From assembly GCF_004353905.1 (NCBI RefSeq), contig NZ_SMOD01000002.1, positions 372,001 through 436,000 of the forward strand: a stretch of 64,000 nucleotides of DNA, read 5' to 3'. Source of the stretch: Paraburkholderia guartelaensis (GTDB taxonomy: Bacteria > Pseudomonadota > Gammaproteobacteria > Burkholderiales > Burkholderiaceae). Below, in pieces: positions 53,157 to 61,356 of the stretch. The position numbers and the translations under genes were made by a program. The notes beneath the pieces are model-generated. The model ran no database searches, was not told the origin of the DNA, and saw only the letters and a list, made by a program, of their open reading frames with translations. Numbering within the stretch: position 1 is the stretch's first letter; every line of letters starts with the position of its first letter.

Positions 53157-53987
53157 ATGCTGCTCAACGCCCCCCCGCTCAACCGCGATCAAGCGAACTT
53201 TCCGCTCTCTTTCAAGACCCTCGGCAACGTGATCGAGGCCGTCGGCACGCCCGATTTCGTGCCGCGTCTCACGCTGCTGCTCAACGAGGTCGTGCCCGTC
53301 AACGTCGTGCATATCGAACGCTCGCGTGCGGACAACACGATGCCCACGGGCTTTCGTTGCGAATGGATCGGCAGTGGCGGGGTCGGAATGGATTCGGGCG
53401 AGATCTCGGACGTGATGACCCTGTATTACGACCGTTTCTACGAAAGCGATCCGCTGTTCGCGGGCATTCGCGGCAAGCTCGGCACGATGCTGGTGGTGCG
53501 CGACATCGGCGCGATACCGCCGGGCGAATTCCGCCAGCGGCTCTTTGACGAGGCGCGCATCGCCCACGAATGCGTGCTCGCACGCGGCACCCGCCACGCG
53601 CAGGACTCCATCGCGCTCGAACGCGGGTTGCGCGAACCGCCGTTTACGCTCGTTGAAATGAACCGTTTTCGCAGTGTGAGCGAGTTTCTGTTTCCGCTGC
53701 TCGAATTGCACGCCTCCACGAGCGCGGCCCGGCGCATTGCCCATGCGGCTCCGTTCATGCATCCGCTCGCGCAGTTCGACGCACGCATTGCGGCCGACAA
53801 CGTGCGCCTTTCCAAACGCGAATACGAAACCTGCGCGCACCTCATCACGGGCAAGACCGTGCCCGAAGCCGCGCAGATCCTCGGCGTGCAGGTGGCCACC
53901 GCCGAGTCGTACGTGAAACGCGCCTTCGCGAAACTGGGCGTGCGCACCAAGCGCGAGCTGATCGCCTGGGGCCACGCCGCGGTTTAG
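53157..53987 (+). CDS. LuxR-type (GerE HTH) regulator with uncharacterised N-terminal domain
   Basis: 276 residues. The C-terminal 60 residues are a LuxR helix-turn-helix (LSKREYETCAHLITGKTVPE, then VATAESYVKRAFAKLGVRTKRE). The N-terminal 200 residues have no receiver-domain aspartate pattern and no recognised autoinducer-binding signature, so this is an orphan LuxR. The preceding open frame crosses the promoter, which fixes ATG 53157. It precedes gbuA on the same strand and is divergent from the cupin operon, and likely regulates both. Ligand unknown. Confidence 0.85.
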   Translation: MLLNAPPLNRDQANFPLSFKTLGNVIEAVGTPDFVPRLTLLLNEVVPVNVVHIERSRADNTMPTGFRCEWIGSGGVGMDSGEISDVMTLYYDRFYESDPLFAGIRGKLGTMLVVRDIGAIPPGEFRQRLFDEARIAHECVLARGTRHAQDSIALERGLREPPFTLVEMNRFRSVSEFLFPLLELHASTSAARRIAHAAPFMHPLAQFDARIAADNVRLSKREYETCAHLITGKTVPEAAQILGVQVATAESYVKRAFAKLGVRTKRELIAWGHAAV

Positions 53988-54017
53988 TCACGCTGTTGAG
54001 TCTATTAAAGACCCACA

Positions 54018-54039
54018 TACATCGATTCTCGTCGATGTA
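54018..54039. promoter_or_regulatory. Perfect inverted repeat upstream of gbuA
   Basis: TACATCGA (54018-54025) and TCGATGTA (54032-54039) form a perfect 8-bp inverted repeat with a 6-base spacer (TTCTCG), 88 bp before the gbuA ATG. A 22-bp dyad of this kind fits a LuxR- or LysR-type site. Confidence 0.55.
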
Positions 54040-54126
54040 AACATCTCAACTTCAATATTTGGCTGCGCGGGATCTCCCCTACCATCGCCCGATCGATTTG
54101 ACTCTAACGATCGGAGACAACCCCGC

Positions 54127-55077
54127 ATGGAACGCCAGTTCAACCAGCCGCAGGGCGGCAACGAGATGCCGCGATTCGGCGGCATCGCCACCATGATGCG
54201 CCTGCCGCAGGCCGAGACCACCGAGGGCCTCGACGTCTGCTTCGTCGGTGTGCCGCTCGACATCGGTACCTCGAATCGCTCCGGCACGCGCTTCGGGCCG
54301 CGCCAGATCCGTTCGGAATCGGTGCTGCTGCGGCCGTACAACATGGCCACGCGCGCGGCGCCGTTCGATTCGCTGCAGGTGGCCGATATCGGCGACGTCG
54401 CAACGAACCCGTATGACCTGAAGGATTCGATTCGTCTGATCGAAGCCGCCTACGATCGCATCGTCGAAACAGGCTGCCGCCCCATCACGCTCGGCGGCGA
54501 CCACACGATCGCATGGCCGATCCTGCGCGCACTGCACAAGAAATACGGCAAGGTCGCCGTCGTCCACATCGACGCTCACGCCGACGTGAACGACACCATG
54601 TTCGGCGAAAAGATCGCGCATGGCACGCCGTTTCGCCGCGCCGTCGAAGATGGCCTCCTGCAATGCGACAAGGTCACGCAAATCGGCCTGCGCGGCACCG
54701 GCTATCACGCAGAAGATTTCGACTGGTGCCGCAAGCAGGGTTTCACCGTCGTCCAAGCCGAGGCCTGCTGGAACCGCTCGCTCGCGCCGCTCATGGAAGA
54801 AGTGCGCGCACGCGTGGGCGACACGCCCGTGTACCTGAGCTTCGATATCGACGGGCTCGACCCCGCCTTCGCACCCGGCACCGGCACGCCCGAGGTGGGC
54901 GGGCTCACCGTGCATCAGGGCCTCGAAATCGTGCGCGGCATGAAGGGGCTCAACGTGGTGGGCGCCGATCTCGTCGAAGTCTCGCCGCCGTATGACCAGG
55001 CCGGCACGACCGCGCTCGTGGGCGCGAATCTCGCCTTCGAAATGCTTTGCATCATGCCCGGCGTGGCTTACCGCTAG
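54127..55077 (+). CDS. gbuA: Guanidinobutyrase (ureohydrolase family)
   Basis: Hydrolyses 4-guanidinobutyrate to 4-aminobutyrate (GABA) and urea with two Mn2+. The protein has 316 residues. Metal ligands are visible as His126 (GGDHT), Asp149/His151/Asp153 (DAHADV) and Asp240/Asp242 (SFDIDGLDP). The N-terminus (QPQGGNEMPRFGGIATMMRLP) and RSGTRFGPRQIRSES match Pseudomonas GbuA as I recall it more than agmatinase SpeB. GGAG precedes the ATG. The aldehyde dehydrogenase gene follows 18 bp later. Agmatinase is the alternative. Confidence 0.9.
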   Translation: MERQFNQPQGGNEMPRFGGIATMMRLPQAETTEGLDVCFVGVPLDIGTSNRSGTRFGPRQIRSESVLLRPYNMATRAAPFDSLQVADIGDVATNPYDLKDSIRLIEAAYDRIVETGCRPITLGGDHTIAWPILRALHKKYGKVAVVHIDAHADVNDTMFGEKIAHGTPFRRAVEDGLLQCDKVTQIGLRGTGYHAEDFDWCRKQGFTVVQAEACWNRSLAPLMEEVRARVGDTPVYLSFDIDGLDPAFAPGTGTPEVGGLTVHQGLEIVRGMKGLNVVGADLVEVSPPYDQAGTTALVGANLAFEMLCIMPGVAYR

Positions 55078-55095
55078 GACGCGAGGAGAATCATC

Positions 55096-56580
55096 ATGGC
55101 TACCAATACCGAACGCCAGATCGACGGTGAGGCCTTTGTGCTGCCCGCGGCCACGATTGCGGGCGCAACCTTTTGCGCCGCAGAGAGAGAAGTGTGCTCG
55201 CGCATCTGCAACGCGGCCACGGGCGAAACGATCGGCTGGCAGGAGCACGCGACGGCCGAGATGGTCGATCGCGCCGTGCACGCCGCGCACGATGCGCTCA
55301 TCGCGTGGCGGCATACCACACCCGCCGCGCGCGGCAAGCTGCTGCGCAAGATCGCCGAATTGCTGGAAGCCGACCGCGCACGCCTCGCTGCCATGCAGAT
55401 GCAGGTGAGCGGCAAGCCACCGTTCGAAGCGGACCTCGACGTGAGCGACGCCATCGCGACGTTCAACTACTACGCTGGCTTGTGCGAAGACGCGTCGGTG
55501 TTCGCCGCCGAGCCGGTCGCGGTACCGGACGACGCGCTGCTGGCCGAACGCGTGCACGAACCCGTCGGCGTCGCGGCGCTGATCGTGCCGTGGAATTTCC
55601 CGATGGTCACGACGGCCTGGAAACTCGCACCCGCGTTGGCTGCGGGCTGCACGGTCGTCATCAAGCCTTCGGAACTCACCTCGCCCACCGAGCACATGCT
55701 CACCGAAATCGTGAGCGAAGCGGGCGTGCCCGACGGTGTCGTGAACGTGGTCAACGGCGGCGGCGAGGTCGGCGCATGGCTGACGACGCATCCGCTCGTC
55801 GACAAGATCTCATTTACCGGCAGCACGGCGTCGGGCCGCAAGGTCATGCAGGCCGCCGCGCAGGACATGAAGCGCCTTACGCTCGAACTGGGCGGCAAGT
55901 CCGCGCTGATCGTGCGCGAAGACGCCGACGTCGTGCAGGCCGTCTCGCTCGCGGTGGGCGGTGCTTTCACCAACGCCGGGCAGATGTGCTCGGCCACCGC
56001 GCGCATCCTCGTGCACGACAACGTGTATCGCAAGTTCATGGCCGCGTTCGAGACAGCGGTGCGAGCCGTCGTGGTCGCGCCGCCTCAGGGTGCGGACGCA
56101 GCGATGGGGCCGCTCATCAGCGCGGCGCAACACGCGCGCGTGGCCTCCCTCGTGGCGCAAGGCGTCGAAGCGGGCGCGCAGATCGCGTTCGCGGGCCAGC
56201 TCGATCCCGCATGCGGCGACGGCTTCTTCATGGCGGCAGTCGTCGTTGCGGAACCCGCGGCGGACAACGTACTGTGGACCGACGAAATCTTCGGGCCGGT
56301 CGCCTGCGTGAAATCATTCCGTTCGGATGACGAAGCAATCGCCCTTGCCAACGATACGCGTTACGGACTGGTGGCCACAGTCGTGACGAGCGACGAAAAG
56401 GCCGCGCGACGCTACAAGGCGCAGCTGCGCGCCGGGCTCGTCTGGGTCAACACTCCGCAACTGATCTTTCCGCAAGTGTGCTGGGGCGGCTTCGGCCTGA
56501 GCGGTATCGGCCGCGAGCTTGGCGTCGCGGGCTTGCGCAGCTACCAGGAATTGCGTCACACGGTCGGCCTGCGCGGCTGA
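55096..56580 (+). CDS. Aldehyde dehydrogenase, probable 4-guanidinobutyraldehyde/aminobutyraldehyde dehydrogenase
   Basis: 494 residues, normal NAD(P)+-dependent ALDH length. Asn167 (PWNFP), Glu264 (LELGGKS) and the catalytic Cys298 (NAGQMCSA) are all present, with FTGSTASGRKV between. The gene directly follows gbuA, so the best guess is oxidation of 4-guanidinobutyraldehyde (or 4-aminobutyraldehyde) to the acid that GbuA hydrolyses, as KauB does. Betaine-aldehyde dehydrogenase is a close relative. GAGGAG precedes the ATG. Confidence 0.87.
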   Translation: MATNTERQIDGEAFVLPAATIAGATFCAAEREVCSRICNAATGETIGWQEHATAEMVDRAVHAAHDALIAWRHTTPAARGKLLRKIAELLEADRARLAAMQMQVSGKPPFEADLDVSDAIATFNYYAGLCEDASVFAAEPVAVPDDALLAERVHEPVGVAALIVPWNFPMVTTAWKLAPALAAGCTVVIKPSELTSPTEHMLTEIVSEAGVPDGVVNVVNGGGEVGAWLTTHPLVDKISFTGSTASGRKVMQAAAQDMKRLTLELGGKSALIVREDADVVQAVSLAVGGAFTNAGQMCSATARILVHDNVYRKFMAAFETAVRAVVVAPPQGADAAMGPLISAAQHARVASLVAQGVEAGAQIAFAGQLDPACGDGFFMAAVVVAEPAADNVLWTDEIFGPVACVKSFRSDDEAIALANDTRYGLVATVVTSDEKAARRYKAQLRAGLVWVNTPQLIFPQVCWGGFGLSGIGRELGVAGLRSYQELRHTVGLRG

Positions 56581-56600
56581 TTGCTTCACGCGTGCCTCAC

Positions 56601-56617
56601 GCCCGCCTCGCGCGGGC
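56601..56617 (+). terminator. Possible terminator after the aldehyde dehydrogenase gene
   Basis: GCCCGC-CTCGC-GCGGGC gives a 6-bp stem followed by TTG. A second hairpin, GCGCCGCC-GTA-GGCGGCGC, lies at 56669-56687. Both are GC-rich but lack strong U-tracts, so the call is weak. Confidence 0.35.
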
Positions 56618-56751
56618 TTGATCGCGGCCTCGCACGCAACCTGCGCGGCCGCGACGCTTTGACGGCCGGCGCCGCCGTAGGCGGCGCGGCGGGGTTTGCC
56701 GCTTGCGTGGCATAATCCCCCCAATATTTTCGCCACTTTCCGCTCCGCGCC

Positions 56752-57150
56752 GTGCGCCGATTCCATCTCAGGCTGGGCAGTCTATTGGGGACGCTTGCGC
56801 TCCTCATGGCGACGCTCGCGCCCGTGGTTTCGCACCTGCTTGCCGCCCAGGCCATGCAGATGACGCCCGGCACGGTGGAACGCGCGCCCTGCGGCATGCC
56901 TTCGATGGAGCGCCACGTTCACGGCACGAGCGGCGCAACTAGCACGCACGCCACGAACGCAACGCCCGGCGACATGCAGGACTGCGGCTATTGCAGCTTC
57001 TTCGCGCACCTGCCCGTCGTGTCCGGCGTGCCCGTTGCGCTGTTCGTCGTCGGCCAGCTCGTGCAGGCGCGCATCGCGGCGCAGTTCGAAAGCGTTCGCC
57101 TCGCTGCGCCCGCGAGCCACATCCACGCGCGCGCCCCACCCCTGTCCTGA
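56752..57150 (+). CDS. DUF2946-family exported protein, copper-linked
   Basis: 132 residues. An N-terminal signal or anchor segment (RLGSLLGTLALLMATLAPVV) is followed by a His/Met/Cys-rich stretch (MQMTPG, CGMPSMERHVHG) and DCGYCSFFAHLP, the core of DUF2946; a second hydrophobic segment (VVSGVPVALFVVG) follows. DUF2946 genes typically sit beside copper-handling genes. The start is probably GTG 56752. Metal-binding residues suggest a periplasmic copper-associated role, which is inferred. Confidence 0.72.
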   Translation: MRRFHLRLGSLLGTLALLMATLAPVVSHLLAAQAMQMTPGTVERAPCGMPSMERHVHGTSGATSTHATNATPGDMQDCGYCSFFAHLPVVSGVPVALFVVGQLVQARIAAQFESVRLAAPASHIHARAPPLS

Positions 57151-57256
57151 CTCGATCGACCATGCCAATCCCGGCCGATACGCCCAGCGTGTCGCCGGGC
57201 CTGCACGCGCGCCGCCGTGGCTCGCACGCGTGCCTCGTTCCTCGACAGGACAACCC

Positions 57257-58165
57257 ATGTCTGACCAATCGCCGTCCAGCCGCATGGCGCTGGGCGTACC
57301 CGCACACCTTCGCGCGCTGAGTCGGCTCATCGGCTGCGCGCTGCTGCTCGGACCGTGCGTGGCCCATCCACACGCCATCGCGGGCGACCGCGTTTTCCCC
57401 TCCACGCTTTCCGTCGACGACCCCGGCGTAGGCGACGAAGCCAACCTCGAATTCGGGCACCAGCGCGTGCCGGGCGACGCCGGCGACCAAAGCATCAACA
57501 CCTACAGCTTCGAGTACGACAAGCTCATCACGCCGCGGCTCGCCTTCTCCGTGGACGGCAGCTACGTCATGCAGAACAACCCCACCGCGCGCGGCTTCGA
57601 CAACTTCGGCGTGGGGCTCAAGTACCTGCTCTACGTGAACGACGCGCATGAATTCATGACCTCGGTCGGCGTGAACGCCGAACTCGGCGGCACAGGCAGT
57701 CGCGCGATCGCCGCCAACTTCTCGACGATCTCGCCCACGGTCTTCGCCGGCAAGGGCATGGGCGATCTGCCCGACTCGATCGCATGGCTGCGACCCATCG
57801 CCATCACGGGCGAAGCGGGACCGTCGTTCACAACCGGCGGTGGCCAGCCGAACTCGTTCGACTATGGGTTCACGTTCCAGTACAGCCTGCCCTACCTGCA
57901 GCAGCACGTACACGACCTCGGCTTGCCGCAGCCGTTTTCCAACCTCATCCCGCTAGTCGAAGTGCCCCTCTCGCGCAGCCAGGGACAAACGACCGGGACC
58001 GTCAACCCGGGCTTCATCTGGATGAACCGCTACGGCCAGCTCGGCATCGAAGCGCAGATCCCGATCAACCGGGCGAGCGGCTCGCACGTCGGCATCCTCG
58101 CGCAGGTGCACATCTTCTTCGACGATGTCGCGCCGCGCACGATCGGCAAGCCGCTGTTCCAGTAA
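57257..58165 (+). CDS. Envelope protein of unknown function between DUF2946 and CopC
   Basis: 302 residues. A hydrophobic segment at about 22-40 with a probable cleavage near AIAG points to export. The rest alternates polar and aromatic residues (AFSVDGSYVM, FGVGLKYLLYVND, FDYGFTFQYSLPYL, GFIWMNRYGQLGIEAQIPINR), as in an outer-membrane barrel or barrel-like transporter. AGGA precedes the ATG. It is placed between DUF2946 and CopC, so it may be the outer-membrane part of a small copper-handling set. I do not recognise the family with certainty. Confidence 0.72.
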   Translation: MSDQSPSSRMALGVPAHLRALSRLIGCALLLGPCVAHPHAIAGDRVFPSTLSVDDPGVGDEANLEFGHQRVPGDAGDQSINTYSFEYDKLITPRLAFSVDGSYVMQNNPTARGFDNFGVGLKYLLYVNDAHEFMTSVGVNAELGGTGSRAIAANFSTISPTVFAGKGMGDLPDSIAWLRPIAITGEAGPSFTTGGGQPNSFDYGFTFQYSLPYLQQHVHDLGLPQPFSNLIPLVEVPLSRSQGQTTGTVNPGFIWMNRYGQLGIEAQIPINRASGSHVGILAQVHIFFDDVAPRTIGKPLFQ

Positions 58166-58193
58166 GCCCGCACATTCACACAGGAATATCGCC

Positions 58194-58556
58194 ATGAAAC
58201 TCGCTACATTGCGCACGGCTGTCGCCTCGATCGCGCTACTCGCCGCCCACCTCGCGTGGGCGCACGCTTATCCGACGCATCAGGAACCGCCCGCTGGATC
58301 GACCGCGCCGGCCACGCTCAACGCGGTCGTGATCGACTTCGACGATGGTCTCGAGCCCGCCTTCAGCTCCATCGACGTGACCGACGCGCAAGGCAAATCG
58401 GTCATCCGCGAGAAAGCCAAGGTCGATGCGGGCAACAACAAGCGCATGTCGGTTGCGCTGAACGCGTTGACGCCCGGAAAGTATTCGGTGGTGTGGGTCG
58501 CGGTTGCCGCCGATGGGCATCGCACGACCGGACATTACTCGTTCGACGTGAAGTGA
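58194..58556 (+). CDS. copC: CopC-domain periplasmic copper-binding protein
   Basis: 120 residues with a signal peptide to about residue 23 (AWA|HAYP), leaving His24 as the mature N-terminus. CopC's Cu(II) site is completed by Asp107 and His109 (ADGHRTTGHYSFDV). The Met-rich Cu(I) loop of classical CopC is not present, so it is probably a Cu(II)-only CopC. AGGA precedes the ATG. It follows the envelope gene by 28 bp; no copD or copAB partner is seen in the window. Confidence 0.88.
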   Translation: MKLATLRTAVASIALLAAHLAWAHAYPTHQEPPAGSTAPATLNAVVIDFDDGLEPAFSSIDVTDAQGKSVIREKAKVDAGNNKRMSVALNALTPGKYSVVWVAVAADGHRTTGHYSFDVK

Positions 58557-58642
58557 ACGTGTAACGACAAGATGAGGCCATACTGCGACTTCTTGCGGTT
58601 TCGCAGCGTGGCTCGTTCGTGGTTATCTGGCGGGGCGCCGGC

Positions 58643-58867
58643 TTACTGCGGCGTGGTTGCGGAAAAGGCTTCGGGCGAGCCGTTCAAGGCGTCGTACAAC
58701 TCCCCAACAGGCAAGTCGCCGATTTCGTTGTGGATATAGGCATTAAACGTACGATCGTAGAGCGCCCGCCCGGCGTCGGTTTCCATCGTCATGTCGAAGC
58801 CGTTGAGAACCAGGCCGGCGATTTCGTCGGCTTCGAGCAGGATGTGTTCAGCTTTCTTTCGTTCCAT
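58643..58867 (-). CDS. Small hypothetical protein
   Basis: 74 acidic residues (MERKKAEHILLEADEIAGLVL at the N-terminus, NGSPEAF near the end), no signal peptide or membrane segment. GGAG lies 8 bases before ATG 58867, which decides this start against one nine codons earlier. It converges on copC. Helix-rich in appearance; function unknown. Confidence 0.6.
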   Translation of the reverse strand: MERKKAEHILLEADEIAGLVLNGFDMTMETDAGRALYDRTFNAYIHNEIGDLPVGELYDALNGSPEAFSATTPQ

Positions 58868-59292
58868 GGTAGTGCTCCGGTACAGCAGGATCATGCAATT
58901 TTAAGGGGAACGGCGCTGAAATGCTGGTGAAATAAACGGGGGCGATTCGGTTTGGTTCCCGCGATGCGGTGTACGGTTTTACACCTTAATAGTTAGTTAT
59001 CCGATTAATTTCCGAGGCGCCCGCATCATGACGCTTCGGACGTCCCCGGCGCAAGCACACCCAGGAGCTTGCGAAAAGACCAAATAATGGGCCAGCGGGG
59101 ACGCTCGGCGTGGCCTGCGGGAAAACGCTAATGCCCCGCCTGCCTCCCCCCATCGAGCTTCAAAAAGTGCCATCGAATCTCCCTTTTGTATAGGGACGCG
59201 CGTACCCAGGTCAAATATTCTCTCTCCATCGAAGTGATCCGTCCGGCGTCGGCCCCTATCCAGGCCCCCGGCAGCAAATTTCAGGGAGAAGG
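58868..59292. other. Gene-free, AT-richer region before the aromatic operon
   Basis: 425 bp with no supported gene. It holds a perfect small inverted repeat GGTGTA - CGGTTT - TACACC (58968-58985) and an AT-rich patch (58985-59012, TTAATAGTTAGTTATCC) that looks promoter-like. It probably carries the control signals of the aromatic operon that starts at 59293. No -35/-10 pair can be assigned with confidence. Confidence 0.45.
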
Positions 59293-60270
59293 ATGTTGGC
59301 TCAGAAAGTGCGGCTCAAACTTGCGGTCGGTGAACACCCGCATACCTCGGCAATTCGCAACGGATCGATCCCCATCGAAGGCGTGGATGCCGAATTCGTC
59401 ACAGTCCAGCCGCAGATCGGCGCATTCCGCCGCATGGTGCGCGACGTCGAGTTCGACGTCTGCGAACTGGCCCCGACCACCTATATCATCGCTCGCGCCT
59501 ACGGCGCGCCCTTCGTCGGCCTGCCGATCTTCGTCACGCGCCGGTTCCACCACGGCGGCCTGCTCGTGCGCCCCGAAGCCGGCATCAAGCACCCGAAGGA
59601 CCTCGAAGGCCGCAAGGTCGGCGTGCGCGCCTACTCCGTTACTACGGGCGTCTGGACGCGCCAGGTCCTGATCGACGAGTTCGGGCTCGATTCGTCCAAA
59701 GTCACGTGGGTCGTGGACGACGAGGAGCACGTCACGCAACTCGAGCTGCCTTCGAATGTCGTGCACGCGCCGGCTGGCAGCTCACTTGCCGACATGATGG
59801 CAAGCGGCGAACTCGCGGCGGGCTTCGCGGCAGCGGCAGGCATCGGCCGCACGGGCGCGCCCACTGGCGGCTGGAAGGAAGTCGAGGCCGACTACCCCGA
59901 CCTGCTGCCCCACGCCGCCGAACTCGAGAAGGAGTATTACGCGCGCACCGGCATCTACCCGATGCACGGCACCATCGTCGTGAAGGACTCGGTGCTCGCC
60001 GAGCATCCGTGGATCGCGAAGTCGCTCTACGACGCCTTCGCGCAAGCCAAGCAGGAATGGCTCGCGCGCCTCGACGCAGGCGAGGCCGTAAGCGCCGGGG
60101 ACAAAAAGTATCTGGAACTGCGCAAGATCGTCGGCCACGACCCGCTGCCCTACGGCATCGAGGAAAACCGCAAGACCATCGAAGCGCTCGAAGCGACCGC
60201 GTTCAAGCAGGGGCTCACGCCGCGCCGCATGTCCATGAGCGAGCTGTTCGTCGACCCCTTGGCCCGCTGA
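59293..60270 (+). CDS. 4,5-dihydroxyphthalate-decarboxylase-like protein (Pht5 family)
   Basis: 325 residues with a periplasmic-binding-protein fold but no signal peptide, as in 4,5-dihydroxyphthalate decarboxylase (Pht5), which yields protocatechuate. Family landmarks are KLAVGEHPHTSAIRNGSI at the start, VCELAPTTYIIARAYG, and GRKVGVRAYSVTTGVW. A NitT/TauT-type substrate-binding protein is the alternative, but these would need an export signal and ABC partners. GGGAG precedes the ATG. Next is ligJ 16 bp away. The exact aromatic acid is unproven. Confidence 0.78.
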   Translation: MLAQKVRLKLAVGEHPHTSAIRNGSIPIEGVDAEFVTVQPQIGAFRRMVRDVEFDVCELAPTTYIIARAYGAPFVGLPIFVTRRFHHGGLLVRPEAGIKHPKDLEGRKVGVRAYSVTTGVWTRQVLIDEFGLDSSKVTWVVDDEEHVTQLELPSNVVHAPAGSSLADMMASGELAAGFAAAAGIGRTGAPTGGWKEVEADYPDLLPHAAELEKEYYARTGIYPMHGTIVVKDSVLAEHPWIAKSLYDAFAQAKQEWLARLDAGEAVSAGDKKYLELRKIVGHDPLPYGIEENRKTIEALEATAFKQGLTPRRMSMSELFVDPLAR

Positions 60271-60286
60271 TCCGCAGGAAGACACC

Positions 60287-61312
60287 ATGATCATCGATTG
60301 CCACGGCCACTTCACGACGGTTCCCGCCTCGTTCAGGAACTGGCGCGCCACCCAGGTCGAGTTTGCCAACGACCCGGCGAACGCGCCTTCGCGCGCCGGC
60401 GCGTGGGTCAGCGACGACCAGATCCGCGAAGCGATCGGCAACGGCCAGCTCAAGCTCCAGCGCGAACGCGGCAGCGATCTCACGCTGTTCTCGCCGATCG
60501 CCGGTCTCATGAGCCACCACCTCGGCAATGAGCGCACGAGCCGCGAGTGGGCCGAAATCTCCAACGATCTCGTGTACCGCGTGACCGAGATGTTTCCGGA
60601 CAACTTCGCGCCGGTCTGCCAGTTGCCCCAGTCGCCGGGCGTGGCGCCCGCCAACAGCGTGGCCGAGCTGCGCCGCTGCGTCGAGCAAATGGGCTTTGTC
60701 GGCTGCAACCTGAACCCGGACCCGAGCGGCGGCTACTGGACCGGCAAGCCGGTGACGGACCGCGAGTGGTATCCGCTCTACGAGGCGCTCTGCGAACTCG
60801 ACGTGCCCGCCATGATCCACGTGGCCGCTTCGTGCAACCCATGCTTTCACGGCACCGGGGCGCACTATCTGAATGCGGACACCTCGGTGTTCATGCAGAT
60901 TCTGCAGTCGGATCTTTTCCGCGACTTCCCCACGCTGCGCCTCGTGATTCCGCACGGCGGCGGCGCGGTGCCCTACCACTGGGGCCGCTACCGCGGCATG
61001 TCGCTCGAAATGCGCGACCGCCCGCTCGAAGGACTGCTGAACAATATCTTCTTCGATTCGTGCGTGTATCACCAGCCGGGCGTAGAACTGCTCACGAAGG
61101 TGATTCCGTCGAGCAATGTGCTGTTCGGCTCGGAGATGATCGGCGCCGTGCGCGGCAAGGACCCCTGCACGGGCCACTACTTCGACGACACGAAGCGCTA
61201 TCTCGATGCCTGCCCGGCGCTCACCGACGAGGACCGCTTCAAGATCTTCGAAGGGAACGCCCGGCGCGTCTATCCGCGACTCGATGCACGGCTAAAGGCG
61301 CGCGGCAAATGA
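60287..61312 (+). CDS. ligJ: 4-oxalomesaconate hydratase, LigJ type (amidohydrolase superfamily)
   Basis: 341 residues, the same size as Sphingobium LigJ. The N-terminal IIDCHGHFTT supplies His6/His8, and the segments RGSDLTLFSP, NLNPDPSGG, GGGAVPYHWGRYRG, NNIFFDSCVYHQPG, and EGNARRVYPRLDA match LigJ as I recall it. It hydrates 4-oxalomesaconate to 4-carboxy-4-hydroxy-2-oxoadipate in the protocatechuate 4,5-cleavage (or gallate) pathway. GGAAGA precedes the ATG. It overlaps no neighbour and precedes a second amidohydrolase by 44 bp. Confidence 0.87.
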   Translation: MIIDCHGHFTTVPASFRNWRATQVEFANDPANAPSRAGAWVSDDQIREAIGNGQLKLQRERGSDLTLFSPIAGLMSHHLGNERTSREWAEISNDLVYRVTEMFPDNFAPVCQLPQSPGVAPANSVAELRRCVEQMGFVGCNLNPDPSGGYWTGKPVTDREWYPLYEALCELDVPAMIHVAASCNPCFHGTGAHYLNADTSVFMQILQSDLFRDFPTLRLVIPHGGGAVPYHWGRYRGMSLEMRDRPLEGLLNNIFFDSCVYHQPGVELLTKVIPSSNVLFGSEMIGAVRGKDPCTGHYFDDTKRYLDACPALTDEDRFKIFEGNARRVYPRLDARLKARGK

Positions 61313-61356
61313 TTTTCGCTCCCCCTGCAGGTAATCAAAAAACAATCGGGACACCC

